Shown here one piece after another: positions 35,058 to 47,625 of a stretch of 64,000 nt of DNA. A program made the position numbers and the translations under genes. The notes below the pieces were generated by a model. It searched no databases and was not told the origin of the DNA. It worked only from the letters and a program-made list of their open reading frames with translations. How positions within the stretch are numbered: the stretch's first letter is position 1; the number at the start of each line of letters is the position of its first letter. This stretch comes from Toxoplasma gondii ME49 (Eukaryota > Apicomplexa > Conoidasida > Eucoccidiorida > Sarcocystidae): the NCBI RefSeq assembly GCF_000006565.2, contig NC_031472.1, forward strand, positions 2,818,493 through 2,882,492. The letters run 5' to 3'.

Positions 35058-38000
35058 ATGAGGCAACTGCTTCGACTCCTCTCACTCCTCGTTCAGTTTC
35101 TTCTCTTTTCTGCCTCTGCTTCCCTCCTCGGCTCTTCCTCTTCCTCCTCTCCTTCTCTTGCGTCTCCCTCTTCTCTCTCTCCGGCGTCGCTCTCTTCTGT
35201 TTGCGCTGCTTCTGTCTCTGCTCTCGTCCTCTGTCTCCCTTCTTTGGCGTCTCCTGTGCAGTCTCTGTTCGCTTCATCGGGTGTCTCCTCTCTGAGCCCA
35301 GGCCTCGTTGTCTCCTGGGTCTGCGAAGTCCGCGGAACGCTGCCTGCATCCGTTCGAGGAGACAACTCGACTCTGGCGCCTCGCGCGAGTCCACGAGAAG
35401 CCAAGATGTCTCTGGGATTCGGGAGGCGCCTTCTGAGGCGCGTGAGAGAACGGCGAGGAGCGTCGCTTCCACGAACTGAATCGAAGCCTGTGACAGTCGC
35501 TTTCTGGCGCTCCGAACCGGTCTCACCCTCTTCAACTGCATGTCTGCTCTCTCGCTTCTCTCCGCTGCTGTCTCAGGGAGACGCTCTGCCTCCTCTCCAG
35601 AGCGGAGAGGCCAGGAAACAAGTACTGGGTTGCTACCAGACGAGAAAGCTTCTGCGCAACGTTTTCTTGTCAACGCAAGAAAATCCCTCAGCCTCTTCTC
35701 CCCTCTCTTCTGACTCAACGCCTCGCCGCTATTCTCCGCACCACAGCCTCTGTCACTCCTCCTCGCGTTCTTCTATTTCTCCTTCTCCTCGTTGTTCATC
35801 GTCTCCTCGTTTGTCATGTTCTGTCTGTTCCCCAGAAGCCGCTCCGTCGTGGAGTTCGCAGTCTGTGTGCGTCTTTTCGAAAGAAAGCGAGGCGCGTCGC
35901 TGTCGTTCTTGTGCGTCGCCTGAGAGCAGGCGAAAACTTGTCTCTTCTCTCTCTGTCTCTCGACATGGTCGGCTTCCGGGGATAGCTCGGACTTCAGTGA
36001 GAGCGAAACGACGTAGCGGTGAACGCTCGCTGCAAGCCACAGACGAGTGGGCAAACTCCAGACAGCCTTCCTTGCGTCTGTCCTCTTCCTTCTCGCCTTC
36101 TTTTCCTCTGCCTTCTTCGCTTCCTTCTCTCGGTCGTCCTTCTTCGATTTCTCTCTCTCTTTCGAGTCCTTGTGCCCTGTTTTCCTCTGGGTCGTCTTTG
36201 TCTTTCCTGTCTGCTCTTTCCCTCTCTCCGCGAGCTTGGGGTCCCCTGGTCGCGTCGCGTTCTGCTGGCTCTCCGACTGCTGCGGCCTCGGCCGCGTCTC
36301 TCGCCTCTGCTGTTTCTTTGCCCTGTCGGGACCCCAAGCCGCAGGCGCGAGCGAAAGAGCGACAAACACAAACAGGCGCTCGTCTCGCCGCGCAGGCGTC
36401 TTGCGAGGAGAACGGGAGGCTTGTCTCTTCTCCATATGCCTTCCCCTTCGATTCATTCCTGTCTCCTGAATGTTGCTCTGCTCTTCTCGTCTCCCCCCTA
36501 CGACCCTCGTCCTCCTCTACTTCTCTAGTCTCCTCTTCATCTTTCTCTCCACCCTCCTCCTCCTCTACTTCCTCCTCTTCGTCTTCTTCCTCTTCTTTCG
36601 TGAGGCTGGAAGGTCCCGCAGAGACGAAGAAAAACGTTTCTTCGCGGACGGAGAGAGCAAAGAGCGTAGAGGAGGAGGCGAACTCGAAGGGAGAGCGGAA
36701 ACGTCGGTTGAGAGCGACATCCCATGCGAACCGCGTCGAGGAGAAGCAGCAGGCGTTTTTGGTGGCGAAAGAGGACGCACATGCAGCGTTTGGGGAGACG
36801 AGTGAGGAACGGGAGACCGTTTCTGCGCTTGAAGATGAACTCGATAGAGGGTCCGTGGTTTCTCCTCGCGTCGCCTTCTCGTCCTCAGGAAGAATGGCAG
36901 ACGGAGACAGAACGCGAGGCGCAGGCGTCGTTCTTCGTTCCGGAGTCACGACTCCGGAGACGCGGAAAGAGAAGGAAGCTGTCCAGAGCTCCGGAGTCGG
37001 GGAGGAGAAAGAGAAGAGCCGACAGGCAAAGACAAAGAAGATCAGGCCGGGCACCGCGAGACAGCGAGAAGAAGGAGAAAAGAAGAAAACTCTCGCAGTA
37101 ATCGACGGGACCTGCGTTGTCTTTCGCTCACACTTTGGGATGCCTGAAGTCCTCGATGGAGGCGGCTTCCCTGTTCAAGCGATCATCGGTTTCTTTCGCT
37201 CTCTCGCCGCGGTGAGCCCAAGGAGACAGCGAGCCTCGAGCGAAGAGGACAACAAAGAGAGAGAGAGAGAGGAGCGAAGAAGAGACCGACAGGGGGAGAC
37301 GGAGAGACAGAGAGAAGTGATGGAAGAACAGAGAGAGAATCAAGGAGAGAAAAGCGAGGGAATGAGGGACGACGTGCGAGAGAAAACGAGTTAGAAGAAG
37401 CGAGAGGCAAATAGGGCAGGATAAGGGAGAAAAACGGAGGGGAGAAGAAGAGACAGAGAGACATATGCGAGCAGAATATCAGATTAAGGGAGAGACAAGG
37501 GAGAACGAGAGACAGGGAGATAGACTGGCGAGAGAAGAACATAAACAGGTTGGCAGGTACGTGAGGACGGAACAGAGGAGGGAGAAGAAGAACGGATATA
37601 CAGGGATGGAAAGAGATTTTCTGTGGTTTTCTGAGGCAGAGAACGGGCGTTTTCTGACTCTGATTGGTTGGCTCTTCTCATCTTTTGTACGAAGCCTCAG
37701 AAGCTGTAGATATCACGAACGAGAGACCCTCGAGAGAGAAAAGGGGGAAAAGGTTCGTCCTTTTCTCTCTGCCTCCAAAACAGACTAGTGCCTTCCACCA
37801 TAGACCTGTCCTCCACCCTTTCTCTTTCGTATTTGTTTCTAATCTTTTTCCTGTTGTCGGTCCTGTCTCCACCTGTTGTCTCCTCGACCATTCGTTTTCT
37901 TCTCCATTTCCTTCAAAGTCTTTCGAGACGCCGACGGTGCCCTGAAATGGGACCTGCGTTGGCGAATCTGTTTTTCCGGTCTCTTCCTCGCGGTTGTTCC

Positions 38001-40740
38001 TGTCCTTTCTCGCTCTCTCTCTCAGCTGTCTCTTGTCGCCTCGTATCTGTTTTTGATTTTTCTTCGGGATGCAGATTCGGCGCGCGCTCCTGCATCCCTC
38101 GCACTTGGTCGTGGTGTTTGACGGCCCAGAGAGTCGCGAGTCTCGCAAGGCAATTTTCGACGGCTACAAAGGTCACCGATCGGAGACTCCCGCCAGCTTG
38201 ATAAATCAATTCGCCGTCATTCTCCGGCTCTGCGAACGCATGCGTAGGCTTAGATCCCCGCGTCCTGTCTCTCTCTTGTCGCCGGGAGTCCTGAGTGTTG
38301 TGTCCCCTTGAGTGGGCGGCTTGACTGCATTCTAGACTCGGCAGAGAATTGCTACATACTGGCAGGCTTCCTACCTCAATACGCATCACTTCACATGAGA
38401 GACAAATCTGCATCGTTCCACTCATAGATCAGCATGGCAACAGTGTACAGAGGTAGCCTGATAGATATAGATACAGATAAATAAAATCTGTTACATAGAA
38501 ATATCTGCATGTACACAGAGAGAAAGAGAAAGCGCGACAGGGATCTGTTTATTAGATTTGGAGAGGTAGTCGAAATACACAGAGATATACGTACAGAGAG
38601 ATACAATACAGATCTACACAGACATAATTGGTCTCATTCGCATGCATTCGTTCATATATTAACAAGCAAGCTTACGGACGTATGAGGATTGACTTTCGTC
38701 TCTGCGGATTTACGTCTCATTTCTACACATACGTATGCTTATACATACATACATGCATACAAACATGTAGAATATGCATAGGTGTATGTGTACATGATTA
38801 AGAGCTTTTGTATGCGGTGTTTTTTGTTTAGAAATTGGAACGTTGTCTGAGGCGGGAGTGGAGGCGGACGACGTCATCGCCACTCTCGTGAATCGCGCAT
38901 GTCGCGTCTCTCGGGAGGCTGCGGAGAAGAAGGCGCTCGCAGCCCAGCGAGGAGTGGGGACGGAGAAAGAGAAGGTCGAGTGCAAGCGGAGTGAAAAGTC
39001 TTCAGGAAAAAGAAACAAGGCGCGAGACGGACAGAGAGGAGACCAAGCAGAGGAAGGGGAATCAAGGCTTAGTGCCCTGTGCATGCAGTCGAAGTCAAAG
39101 GACCTTTCCTCGGAACGCACGTCACGAGGCGTCAGACAGAAAGACGACCGGAGCTTCTGGGGGTCTCCGACTGACGCAGATATTGTTTTTGACGAAATCG
39201 TAGTTGCCACAGCAGACAAAGACCTTCTTCAGGTGTGTTGTCTCTTTGGTCCCCTCTATATTATCTCTCTCTTCTATGTCCTGTGTTGTTTCCATGTCTC
39301 CTGTACCTTTGACGCATCGCTTGTGGCTCTGCCTCTCTCCGCCGTCTCGCTTTTCTCTCTCTTTCGTCGCGTATCCCTCCTCCGTTCAGTCTCCCCCTCT
39401 CCGTCGTCGATCTCGTACGGCTCTCTGTCTTCGATCTCCTTCTCTTCGTCTGCGTTTTCGCTCTCTCGCTGCCTTTCTGTTCGTCTCGAGTTCGAAGTCT
39501 CTTCAGTCGCGGCGTAGGCATCTTTGCCTTCTGCTGCTTCGCTTCTTGCGTCTTTCTCAAGCGTTTCTCGTCTCCTTTCGTCGTTTCTTCTCCCCTCTCG
39601 CTGTCCGTGGTTCTCTCTCCCCGTGATTTCTGTCACCCCTATCGTCGAAGATGCTGCTCCGTCCTGTTTTCGCATGTTTCTCTATCCTCTCTTCTTCTCC
39701 TTTTTCCTTTCAAAGACTCCGACAGTGTCGCTGGCAGAGGCCGGACTGCTCCTCATGTTCTTCAGTCTCCTTCCTCCTCCGATTTCCTTCTCGACTTCCT
39801 TGCGCCTTTTTCTGTGGTTCAGCTTCTCATTGTTCTTTTCGGCGGCTCGTCTCTGTCCCCAATAACGCGTTTTGCGTGGAGTTCTCGTGTCTTCTGTCCG
39901 GGGGTCTGCCTCGTCCTTGGTCTTCTGTCTCGGGACGCTCGCTGCGTCGAAGAGATTGCGCACAGTGGAGGATCTCCGCCTGTGCGCTCCGGCGCCTGCG
40001 TCTGTTGTCTCTCCTCTTTCAGGTACTTCAGCACAACTACATGGAACCCACAGCTGTCTCCTCGCCTGTTCTCTCCACCTCGGGGGAGAACGCGAACTGC
40101 ATGCGGCGAGAAGAAGACGAGAAAGGAGGAAGGGTGCATGCAGGGGAAGAGCGAGTCGAGAGACAGGAGACAGCGGCCGAGACGAGTTGTCCGAAGCACC
40201 CAAAAATCCGCATCATGCAACTCCACAGAAAAATGCAGCTCATCGATGACGCATGGGTCAAGATGGAATACGGTGAGTTTTGAAACAGTGTTCAGCAGTA
40301 ATGCGTCGCATCTCTTCTCTCTTCGAGTCTAGCTGGAGTCGCGTTTTCTCTTGTGAAGCTGCGCGAGGCAACCAGGAACCGCTAGACAGTCGTGCTGAAG
40401 CGAGCAACGTTTCTCCCCACTGTTCCTCAGGAGTCGCAGCGCATCAAATTCGAGACTACCTCGCTCTGACCGGAGACAGCGTCGACGGCATCGAAGGATG
40501 CCCGAGCATTGGTCCCGTCACCGCCCAGAAGATCGTATCGGCTGCAGGAGGAAATGTGAACGTAAGTCGCGAAAGTCTCGCAACATCCGTCACAGACCTC
40601 CCCGAAAACGCCAGACAGCTACGTCTCTGAGTCAAAGACTCCACGGAAGGGGACGGTGAGCCCAACAGACTCTGACGAGTTCTGTCGGCCTACCAACTGC
40701 AAGAGAAAAAGGCGACGCGACAGAATGAGAAACACACGAC

Positions 40741-40778
<38 letters not shown>

Positions 40779-41662
40779 TATTTGTATGTATATATATATA
40801 TATGTATTATTTGTATATATATATATATATATTGTATATATATTTGTATATGACTTATATATATATATGTATTTGTGCATGTTTTTATATCTATTCCTGG
40901 ACGCGAAAATGTACCGACTTTTGCGGTCGCTTTTTTCCACCGTCCATGGATGTGTGCATGGGGGTCTGTGACCCCCTCGATTTATTTGCGACCTGTCCAC
41001 GCTCATGCATGTCGACTGCTTTGTGCGGGTGCATGCCATTTCCATGTTTTCTTTTTCTTCCGGAGTTTCGCATGTCCGTACTTGTTTTCGTCTGGATGTC
41101 TCCCCTAGTTTCTTTTTCTCACTGTTTTCTTTCCTAGGTGTGCAAGCCTCTATGTCTGTTTGCATGCATGTATACGAATTACCACGCTGAGAAGTATCAC
41201 ATGTTTGTGCATGCTTGTGAGTTGCAAAGCAAGGCGAGGGAGGTCCTTTGAAAGCGCGATGGTCGCCGATGTTGTTTCTCTTTTCAGGAGCTTTTGCAGG
41301 ACGGCGCTGCGCTTCGACGTTTGCTGAAACCCAGTCAAGTGAAGCATCTGAGTACCTTTTTGCCGCTCTTTGAACGGAACCAGCATTTGATTTCTCTGAA
41401 CTACGAAGTCGAGTCTCTCTCCGACATTTGCCTCTCCCGTTTCGAGGTGAAGAAGAAGACTGCCTCGGCGCCTCTCTGCTCGCGCCGCGCAGCGCCTTCT
41501 CTGCGTGCAGCGAAGTTTCCGCTCACGCATGCGTTTCGTCAACACACAAAAACAATCCACGAGCAGAGCGAGAGCGGGAAGAGCCAGCGGCCTGCAGGGA
41601 GTTTCTCGTCCACAGGCTTGCCTTTCTTCAGAAGGAAACCTCGCGACCCCGCACCGACTTGA
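35058..41662 (+). CDS. 5'-3' exonuclease, DNA polymerase I N-domain type, probable apicoplast protein
   Basis: Six exons join in phase: 35058-37211, 38075-38243, 38832-39232, 40023-40272, 40431-40561 and 41288-41662, giving 1,159 residues. The nuclease begins near residue 678 and shows the acidic metal-binding motifs of the PolI/T5/FEN superfamily: VIDGTCVVFRSHF (Asp683), VVVFDG (Asp734) with FDGYKGHR, GVEADDVIATL (Glu785, Asp787, Asp788), TADKDLL (Asp903, Asp905) and the helix-3-turn-helix LTGDSVDGIEGCPSIGP (Asp1007, Asp1010). No polymerase domain follows, so it is a stand-alone flap or primer-removing nuclease. The N terminus (MRQLLRLLSLLVQFLLFSAS) looks like a signal peptide and is followed by a long Ser/Arg-rich region, the bipartite pattern of apicoplast import. 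At about 650 residues this leader is very long. Organelle placement is inferred. The usual Asn of the 'GDxxDN' motif is Gly1011 here. Confidence 0.92.
40745..40872. repeat. TA microsatellite in exonuclease intron 5
   Basis: Pure (TA)n broken by TATTTGTATATA units fills the first part of the intron 40562-41287. Confidence 0.85.
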
Positions 41663-43559
41663 ATTTCTTTAAGAGAACAGCGAACAGAGAGGCCACTGGA
41701 GCACATCAGCCAGAAAGAAAAGGAAGGGAACTCTGAACCAAGAAAAAAAAGGAGGAACTTGTTGGAGACGCAGAAAGGCCTCAAGGGGATACAAAAAGAG
41801 GACAAGCAGAAGAGGGGAAGATGCGTTGCTCTTTGAATCGTTTTATCCATCCCTGTTCTTCCTCGAAAAAGAGGTGCGTTTTCGTCAGTGGCACAAAAAA
41901 AACGCCGTCTCTTTGTTTTTTTCGACTTCCACGATCCTCCGTTTCTCGCGATGGCCCTCGCGGCCCACAGCGCCCATCGCGACGCGAAGCCAGATTCATC
42001 TGGCAACAGGCAAAAACTGTGAAAGAATCAATGGCCTCCACGCAGTCCTAAGCAACCATGCACCTTCGCACGTGCATGCAAGTCTACATCTGAAAAATAT
42101 ATATATATATATATTTATGTATTTATTTATTTGTATATATATATATATATATGTATATATTTGTGTTGACAAGATGTCTGTGCGTTCGAGAGAAAGATCT
42201 GGTTTGCGTCATTGTCAAAACTTGACTGACTTTTTGAGCTTTGGCGCCTTTTTCTTCACGAACTTGAACTGAACGAGGCATGCGGAAGACCCATTTTTTG
42301 TCATGTCTGCGTTTGTCTCTCTTCCTGGCCGTGGGTGCGCTGTCACCATACCCTCTCCGCTTTTGGCATGCCCTGGCCTGCTTTTCTTTCCCCTTTCCCT
42401 GCATATCTCGCGTCCTGGTTCGCTCTCCTATGCGTGTGCTCTGCCCCTCTCTTTCTTGTTCTCTCTGTCTCTCTTTGGAACGCGAAGAGCAGAGATTCTT
42501 CTTTCTCTTCTTTCGCCGGCGAGTGCCTTTGGGAGAGACGAAGACGAGAAAGGCGAAGATGTCGTCAGAAAAAGAGAAAAATGTGTCTAGTGACGCCGAA
42601 GTCCCGCGTCTGGAATCTCTGAGGAAACAGAGTTCTCAGCAGTTTTTTAGAGAGAAATTCTTTTCTCCAGCCGTTGAGTGACGACCTTAGTGGACTGCTG
42701 AAGACAGCTGCAAGCGCTGGGCTTCATCCTTCGACGCTGAAGTTGCTCCACAGCGGTTGTGCTCGAGGTGTAATAGATGGACTGCGGTTATCACTGGTAC
42801 TTTATAAAAGTTATGAGCGTAATACTTTCTCAGAATTCGACACCGTTTTTTGGAACCTACAAAACTTTTTACAAACTGAAAGTCGCCCTGTTTCATCGCT
42901 CACACTCGAGCGACGCAGATGCCCCTCGTATTCACTTCTTTTCCACGGGAGTGAGGCAGCCGAGGGCGTTCGTCGAGACAAAGCGAAGGTATTTCTCGGT
43001 TTCTTCCAACTGTCAAGAAGTCCGCATCGGCCCAGACCCACAAACACAGAGATCTGCCGAAAACAACGTCCTCAAAATTCGACATGTCTTCCCGGGACTG
43101 CATGCGCCACAGACACGCAAGAACGGTCGATACATATATATAGATATAGATATATATATATATATATACGCGTGCATCTGTTCAGATGTTCAGAGAGAGC
43201 TGGAGAGGTAGTACAGACGGATACAGAACTAGCGAGACAACGAGGGAGCTTTCTGTCGAGAGATAGGCCGAGGCAGACAGGCGTATCGGTAGACTGGAAG
43301 AGAGGAAAGAGTGAGCCTGCCTTCCTCTCAGAAGCATGTAGTCGCTGGCGTCGGTCTCCACACAGGCAGTTTGTGCATCGTCTGCTGCTCCAGTTTCCCT
43401 TTCGAAAAAAGAGACATGTTGCATGAAAAGAGCCTTGCATGCAGTCGGGGAACGCTTAACGACTCCGTCGAGAGGAGGGATCTTCTCGCGACTTGCAGGT
43501 CGCCGAAGTTCCTTTTCCAAAGAGAAAAACTGTGGAGACCGGGAACCGGGAGCGAGTTT
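41663..43559. other. Convergent spacer between exonuclease and ORC1 genes
   Basis: It holds both 3' UTRs, a TA-rich tract at 42,098-42,165 and another at 43,133-43,170. A short plus-strand frame from ATG 42559, followed by a helical-looking frame at about 42,671-42,770, is discussed under findings but is not strong enough to call as a gene. Confidence 0.55.
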
Positions 43560-46500
43560 TCAGAGGAGAGAACGAAAATCGGGGTCTGCCATAAACGCGC
43601 TGCTGACGTCCTCGAGCTGAAGAAAAAGAAGCAACGGTGAGCGGTGGAAACGCGGGCAGCGACGCTGAGAAGGACGACGCGGGAGAGACGAGAAATCGTG
43701 AAGAACGCGAGCAGCAGCCGGACGAAAGGTGGAAAGCCAAGACAGGCAGAAAGAGGCACGAGGCGAGGAACGGAGAGAAGCGAGACGACAAAGAAGAACA
43801 GGGAACGAGAAGGCACAGAAGCGAACAACGGACGACAGAAGGAAGACCAGAGGCAAAGGCAGTGTAGAGAAGAAGAAAAGACAAAGCAAACGAGGTGAAA
43901 AGAGAGAGGTGACGCCACCCGCGTTGTCCGACTTACGGGGACTGCAATGGCGACTTGCATATCTCCGCCGAGTTCGTCGACGACTGGGTCGACGCGCAGA
44001 GGGCCAAATCCTTGAGAGAGGCCGAGCGAAGCATAGGCAGCCGATGCGTTTCTTCTCTTCTGTGGAGAGGTAGTCTGCGACCGACCTCCTTCGCCAGGTC
44101 GCGAGCTCCTCTGCAGACTCGGAAGCGCTGTCTCTTCCGGAAGACAGTCCGCCGCAGAGCCGGAAGGCGCCTCCACACGCGGCAGGTAGAAGCCGAGGCG
44201 GACGACGTTCAGCTGGACAAGCTGAAGCGTGCAGCAAAGCAAAGACGCAAGGATGAGAAGCCAGAGACGAAAGAAAAAAGGAGGGGAGAGAAGAGAGGAT
44301 GAAAAGAAAAAAGAGAAGACGCGAGAGAAGGAAAGAGAAGAAAGACGAGAAGACGGGAGAGAAGAGAGGATGGAAATAAAGGAGAAGATCCCGAGAGCAG
44401 AGGTGTGAAGGGTGGAGAAGTGAGAAGGAAGGAACGGCAGTCACGGGAGAAGCGACAGTCACAAGAGAGAGCGGAAGAAGAGCTTTGGGGGTGTCGGGAA
44501 AAACGATATTTTCAACGTTTTGTGGTGAAGTGGAACTCTCTTGTTTTCCTGTTTTTTCTGTTTGTTTTTCTTCTCTCTGGCCGTTTCCTTACTACGTCGA
44601 CCATGGTCTTGAGTTCGTCGTAGGTCACGCTCTGGGTCGAGGCGAGAGACGCGCGGAGAGGACCGTCGCCTTCTGCCTCTTCGCCGGCGCCTTTGCCCTC
44701 GGCATCTGTCTTGCAAGCACCCGACTGCCAGGACATCAAGATGCCCTGGAAGCGGTCGCGGAGCTGGAGAAGAGAGACGCCGCCGCCGTCCACGCGCTGG
44801 GCTTGAAGGAGCGAAAACAGCAAGAGTCTGACAAGACGCACACGAGAGGCAGCGACCGCGAAAGAAAAAGTGAAACGGAAGGCTTGAGGGAAGGTGAGGA
44901 ACGTCCAGAACGGGAGGGGGGACGGAGATTCGATGAGGAAAGAGAAACACACAGAAAGCGAGAAGAGAGAGAGAGAGGAGAAAAGAAAAAGGTAGACAGG
45001 AGAGACTGATAGGAAGGGGAGACAGTGCAGCAAGAGGCGAAGGGTCGAGAGACGCACGAGGAGAGAAAAAGACAGACGAAAGAAGAAAAAGGGAGAGAGA
45101 GAGAAAAAAGGATGAAACGGAGAAAGAGATGGAGAGAGAGTCAGAGTCAGAGGTCAACAGCGAAGATGGACAGACGGAGACCGAGAAGCGAGACGGGGAA
45201 GAACGAGAAGAGCGGAAAAGCGAGAAGAAACCGAGAATCAAGAAAAGTGGAGAGGCAAGCGTTGCAGCAGGGTATTTCGGGAAGAGGAGAAAACGGTTCG
45301 CAGGGGGAAAGCAGCGAATGAGAGAAGTGAAAAAAGAGCAACCAACGCTGCTCAGGAACTCCGCGCTTACTTCAAGCCCCATGGCAGTGCGGTGATGGCG
45401 TCCTTGATTGGCTGAAGAGAAGGGAGAAAGAAGGACGAAAATGTACAAAGACCGGACACAGTGAAGTGTGGAAAGGGAGGAAAAAGAGGGGAAACAAAGA
45501 AGGTAGACTCGACAAGAATCAGGTTCGCAATGCCAGGCGAGACCACCGCGGAAACGAAGAGAGAGACGAGAATCAGAGAAAAAGAATGGGCGAGACGAGA
45601 AGCGGTCACATATGAACGAGAGCGAGAAGAACGTATGCGTCGAAAGGCTCAAGTCGCAAGAACTCGCAGTTTCTCTTTCCACCTGGTTTGCCGCTCCTCA
45701 TCCGTCTGAGTCCTCTTTCGTCTTTCGCCTTCTCACCTCCTGCTTTCCCTTCTGTCTCGTTTGTAGTGCTCTCCCTTCTATATATATAATGTATTTTTTT
45801 CTACAGACGTGCATTTGTGTAGGCCTAACCTGATGTAGACGTCTTATCTGTGTCGACCTACATAGCGTCATATATTGTATGTATGGTCTCGTTCGATGTG
45901 CATCTCTCTCCTCGGTTTCTCTGTCTCTGTTTTCTCTTTCTCTTTCTTTCTCCCTCTCTTTCTTTGTGCCCTGCCGTTCTTTTCGCCTTCCTCTTTCTCT
46001 TCTCTCTTCCTCCGTACCGAGTCGAAGAGGTCGTTGGCTGCCTTGGCAATGTCAGCCGGCTGCACGACGCACAGACGCGTCGAGAAAAAAACATCGGCAA
46101 AGAGGCCCGGAGAAAAATAACGAAGGAAACTGGAAACGACAGAGCGAGACAAAGAAAGAAGGACCGCAGCCGGAGGCAAAGGCAGACCACGATTTCCTCG
46201 CCTGTGCATCCCTCTTACTGGCCGGCTTCTCCAGTGCCGCGAGAAGGTAAAACAAATCCAGTTCCGCGCATCTACAGAACAGTGATGTTCGATAGCCGCG
46301 TCATTCAAGGCGCATGCATTCCGTGTGCAGGCAAGAGGGTACGAGGCGGATCCTTTCGATTTCTGACATCTTTCGTCACTCCATAGGAAACGCGCCACCC
46401 GAATTCCGGAGTTTTTTTGACAGACAGGCGACGGAGAGAGAGAACATCGACACAAGGAACAAACGAGAGAAGCAAGAGCGCCCATCCTAAAAACGACTAC

Positions 46501-46613
46501 AGGCGCAGATACATAGATAAGAATCTACAGATGTAGATATTGAGATATATGCATATAATGGCTTAGATGGACAGGAATATGCAGATACACAGGCTACAGA
46601 TATAGATATATAA

Positions 46614-46645
<32 letters not shown>

Positions 46646-47588
46646 GATAGAGGTATACAGAGTGATATTGATTGATAGCTAGGTAGATCTAGAGAGAGGT
46701 AGAGAGGTAGAGGAAGAAATAGAGAGACAGAGAGAGGCAAATCGACGGATAAATATCAGATGCGTATATCTGTAGAGATAAAGAGATGCTTCGCCAGTGT
46801 AGCCCTGAAGGAAGATGATGAAAAGTGTAAAATCAAAACGCATTCAAACCGAAAAGTGGAGGAGTGGGCACAACGAAAGTGAGACCCTGCGTACGCAAAT
46901 GACGCCTTCAGCCTGTCGCATTTCCAGAGCGCGTCGCAGCACCTGCAGCGCCCTGCGCAGGTCTCCAAAAAAGTTCGCAACTTTTCTGGCGCAGACTTTG
47001 ATGGCCGCTCTGACAAAAAAAAGAAACAAACCAGAGAAGCGAACCAAGGAGCGAGTCTCGCAGCCGCAAGAGGAAAGAAGGAAGAAAGAAGAAGAAGCAG
47101 CGAAGGATGAGCTCGGTGTTCTTACTCGTTGAAAAGGTATTTGCATTCTTGGAGCCGGGCGAGGAGAATTTCTTCGATCTGCTCTCTGGTGTACGGATTG
47201 AATGTCAGACGTCCGAAACCTGCACAAGAGAAAAAGGCAAATCTGTGTGTCGTCTCTGTCGCTTGCGGTTTCTTCCTCGCCTTCCGTCGAAGCCGGGATG
47301 CGCGACAATTCGTCGTCCCTCCGGCGTTCTTCAGACTCACCGACTCTGGACGCGCATCGCGAAGAGAGAAAGCGATCCGGGAGGTCGATCGTATTGGCGA
47401 TGCCGACAACGATGAGCCGCGCAGTTCGCTGCGTCGGCCAGTCGAAGAGAGTGTACAAGACGCGCTGCTTCTGCGTCAGAAGGCAGTCCACTTCGTCGAC
47501 AATCAACAGACTGAGGCAGCAAAGGAAGTCGCGGAGAGGCACAAGCAGGTCGACGCGCAGGGCGAGCAAGCAAGACAGAGAGACGCGG

Positions 47589-47625
<37 letters not shown>

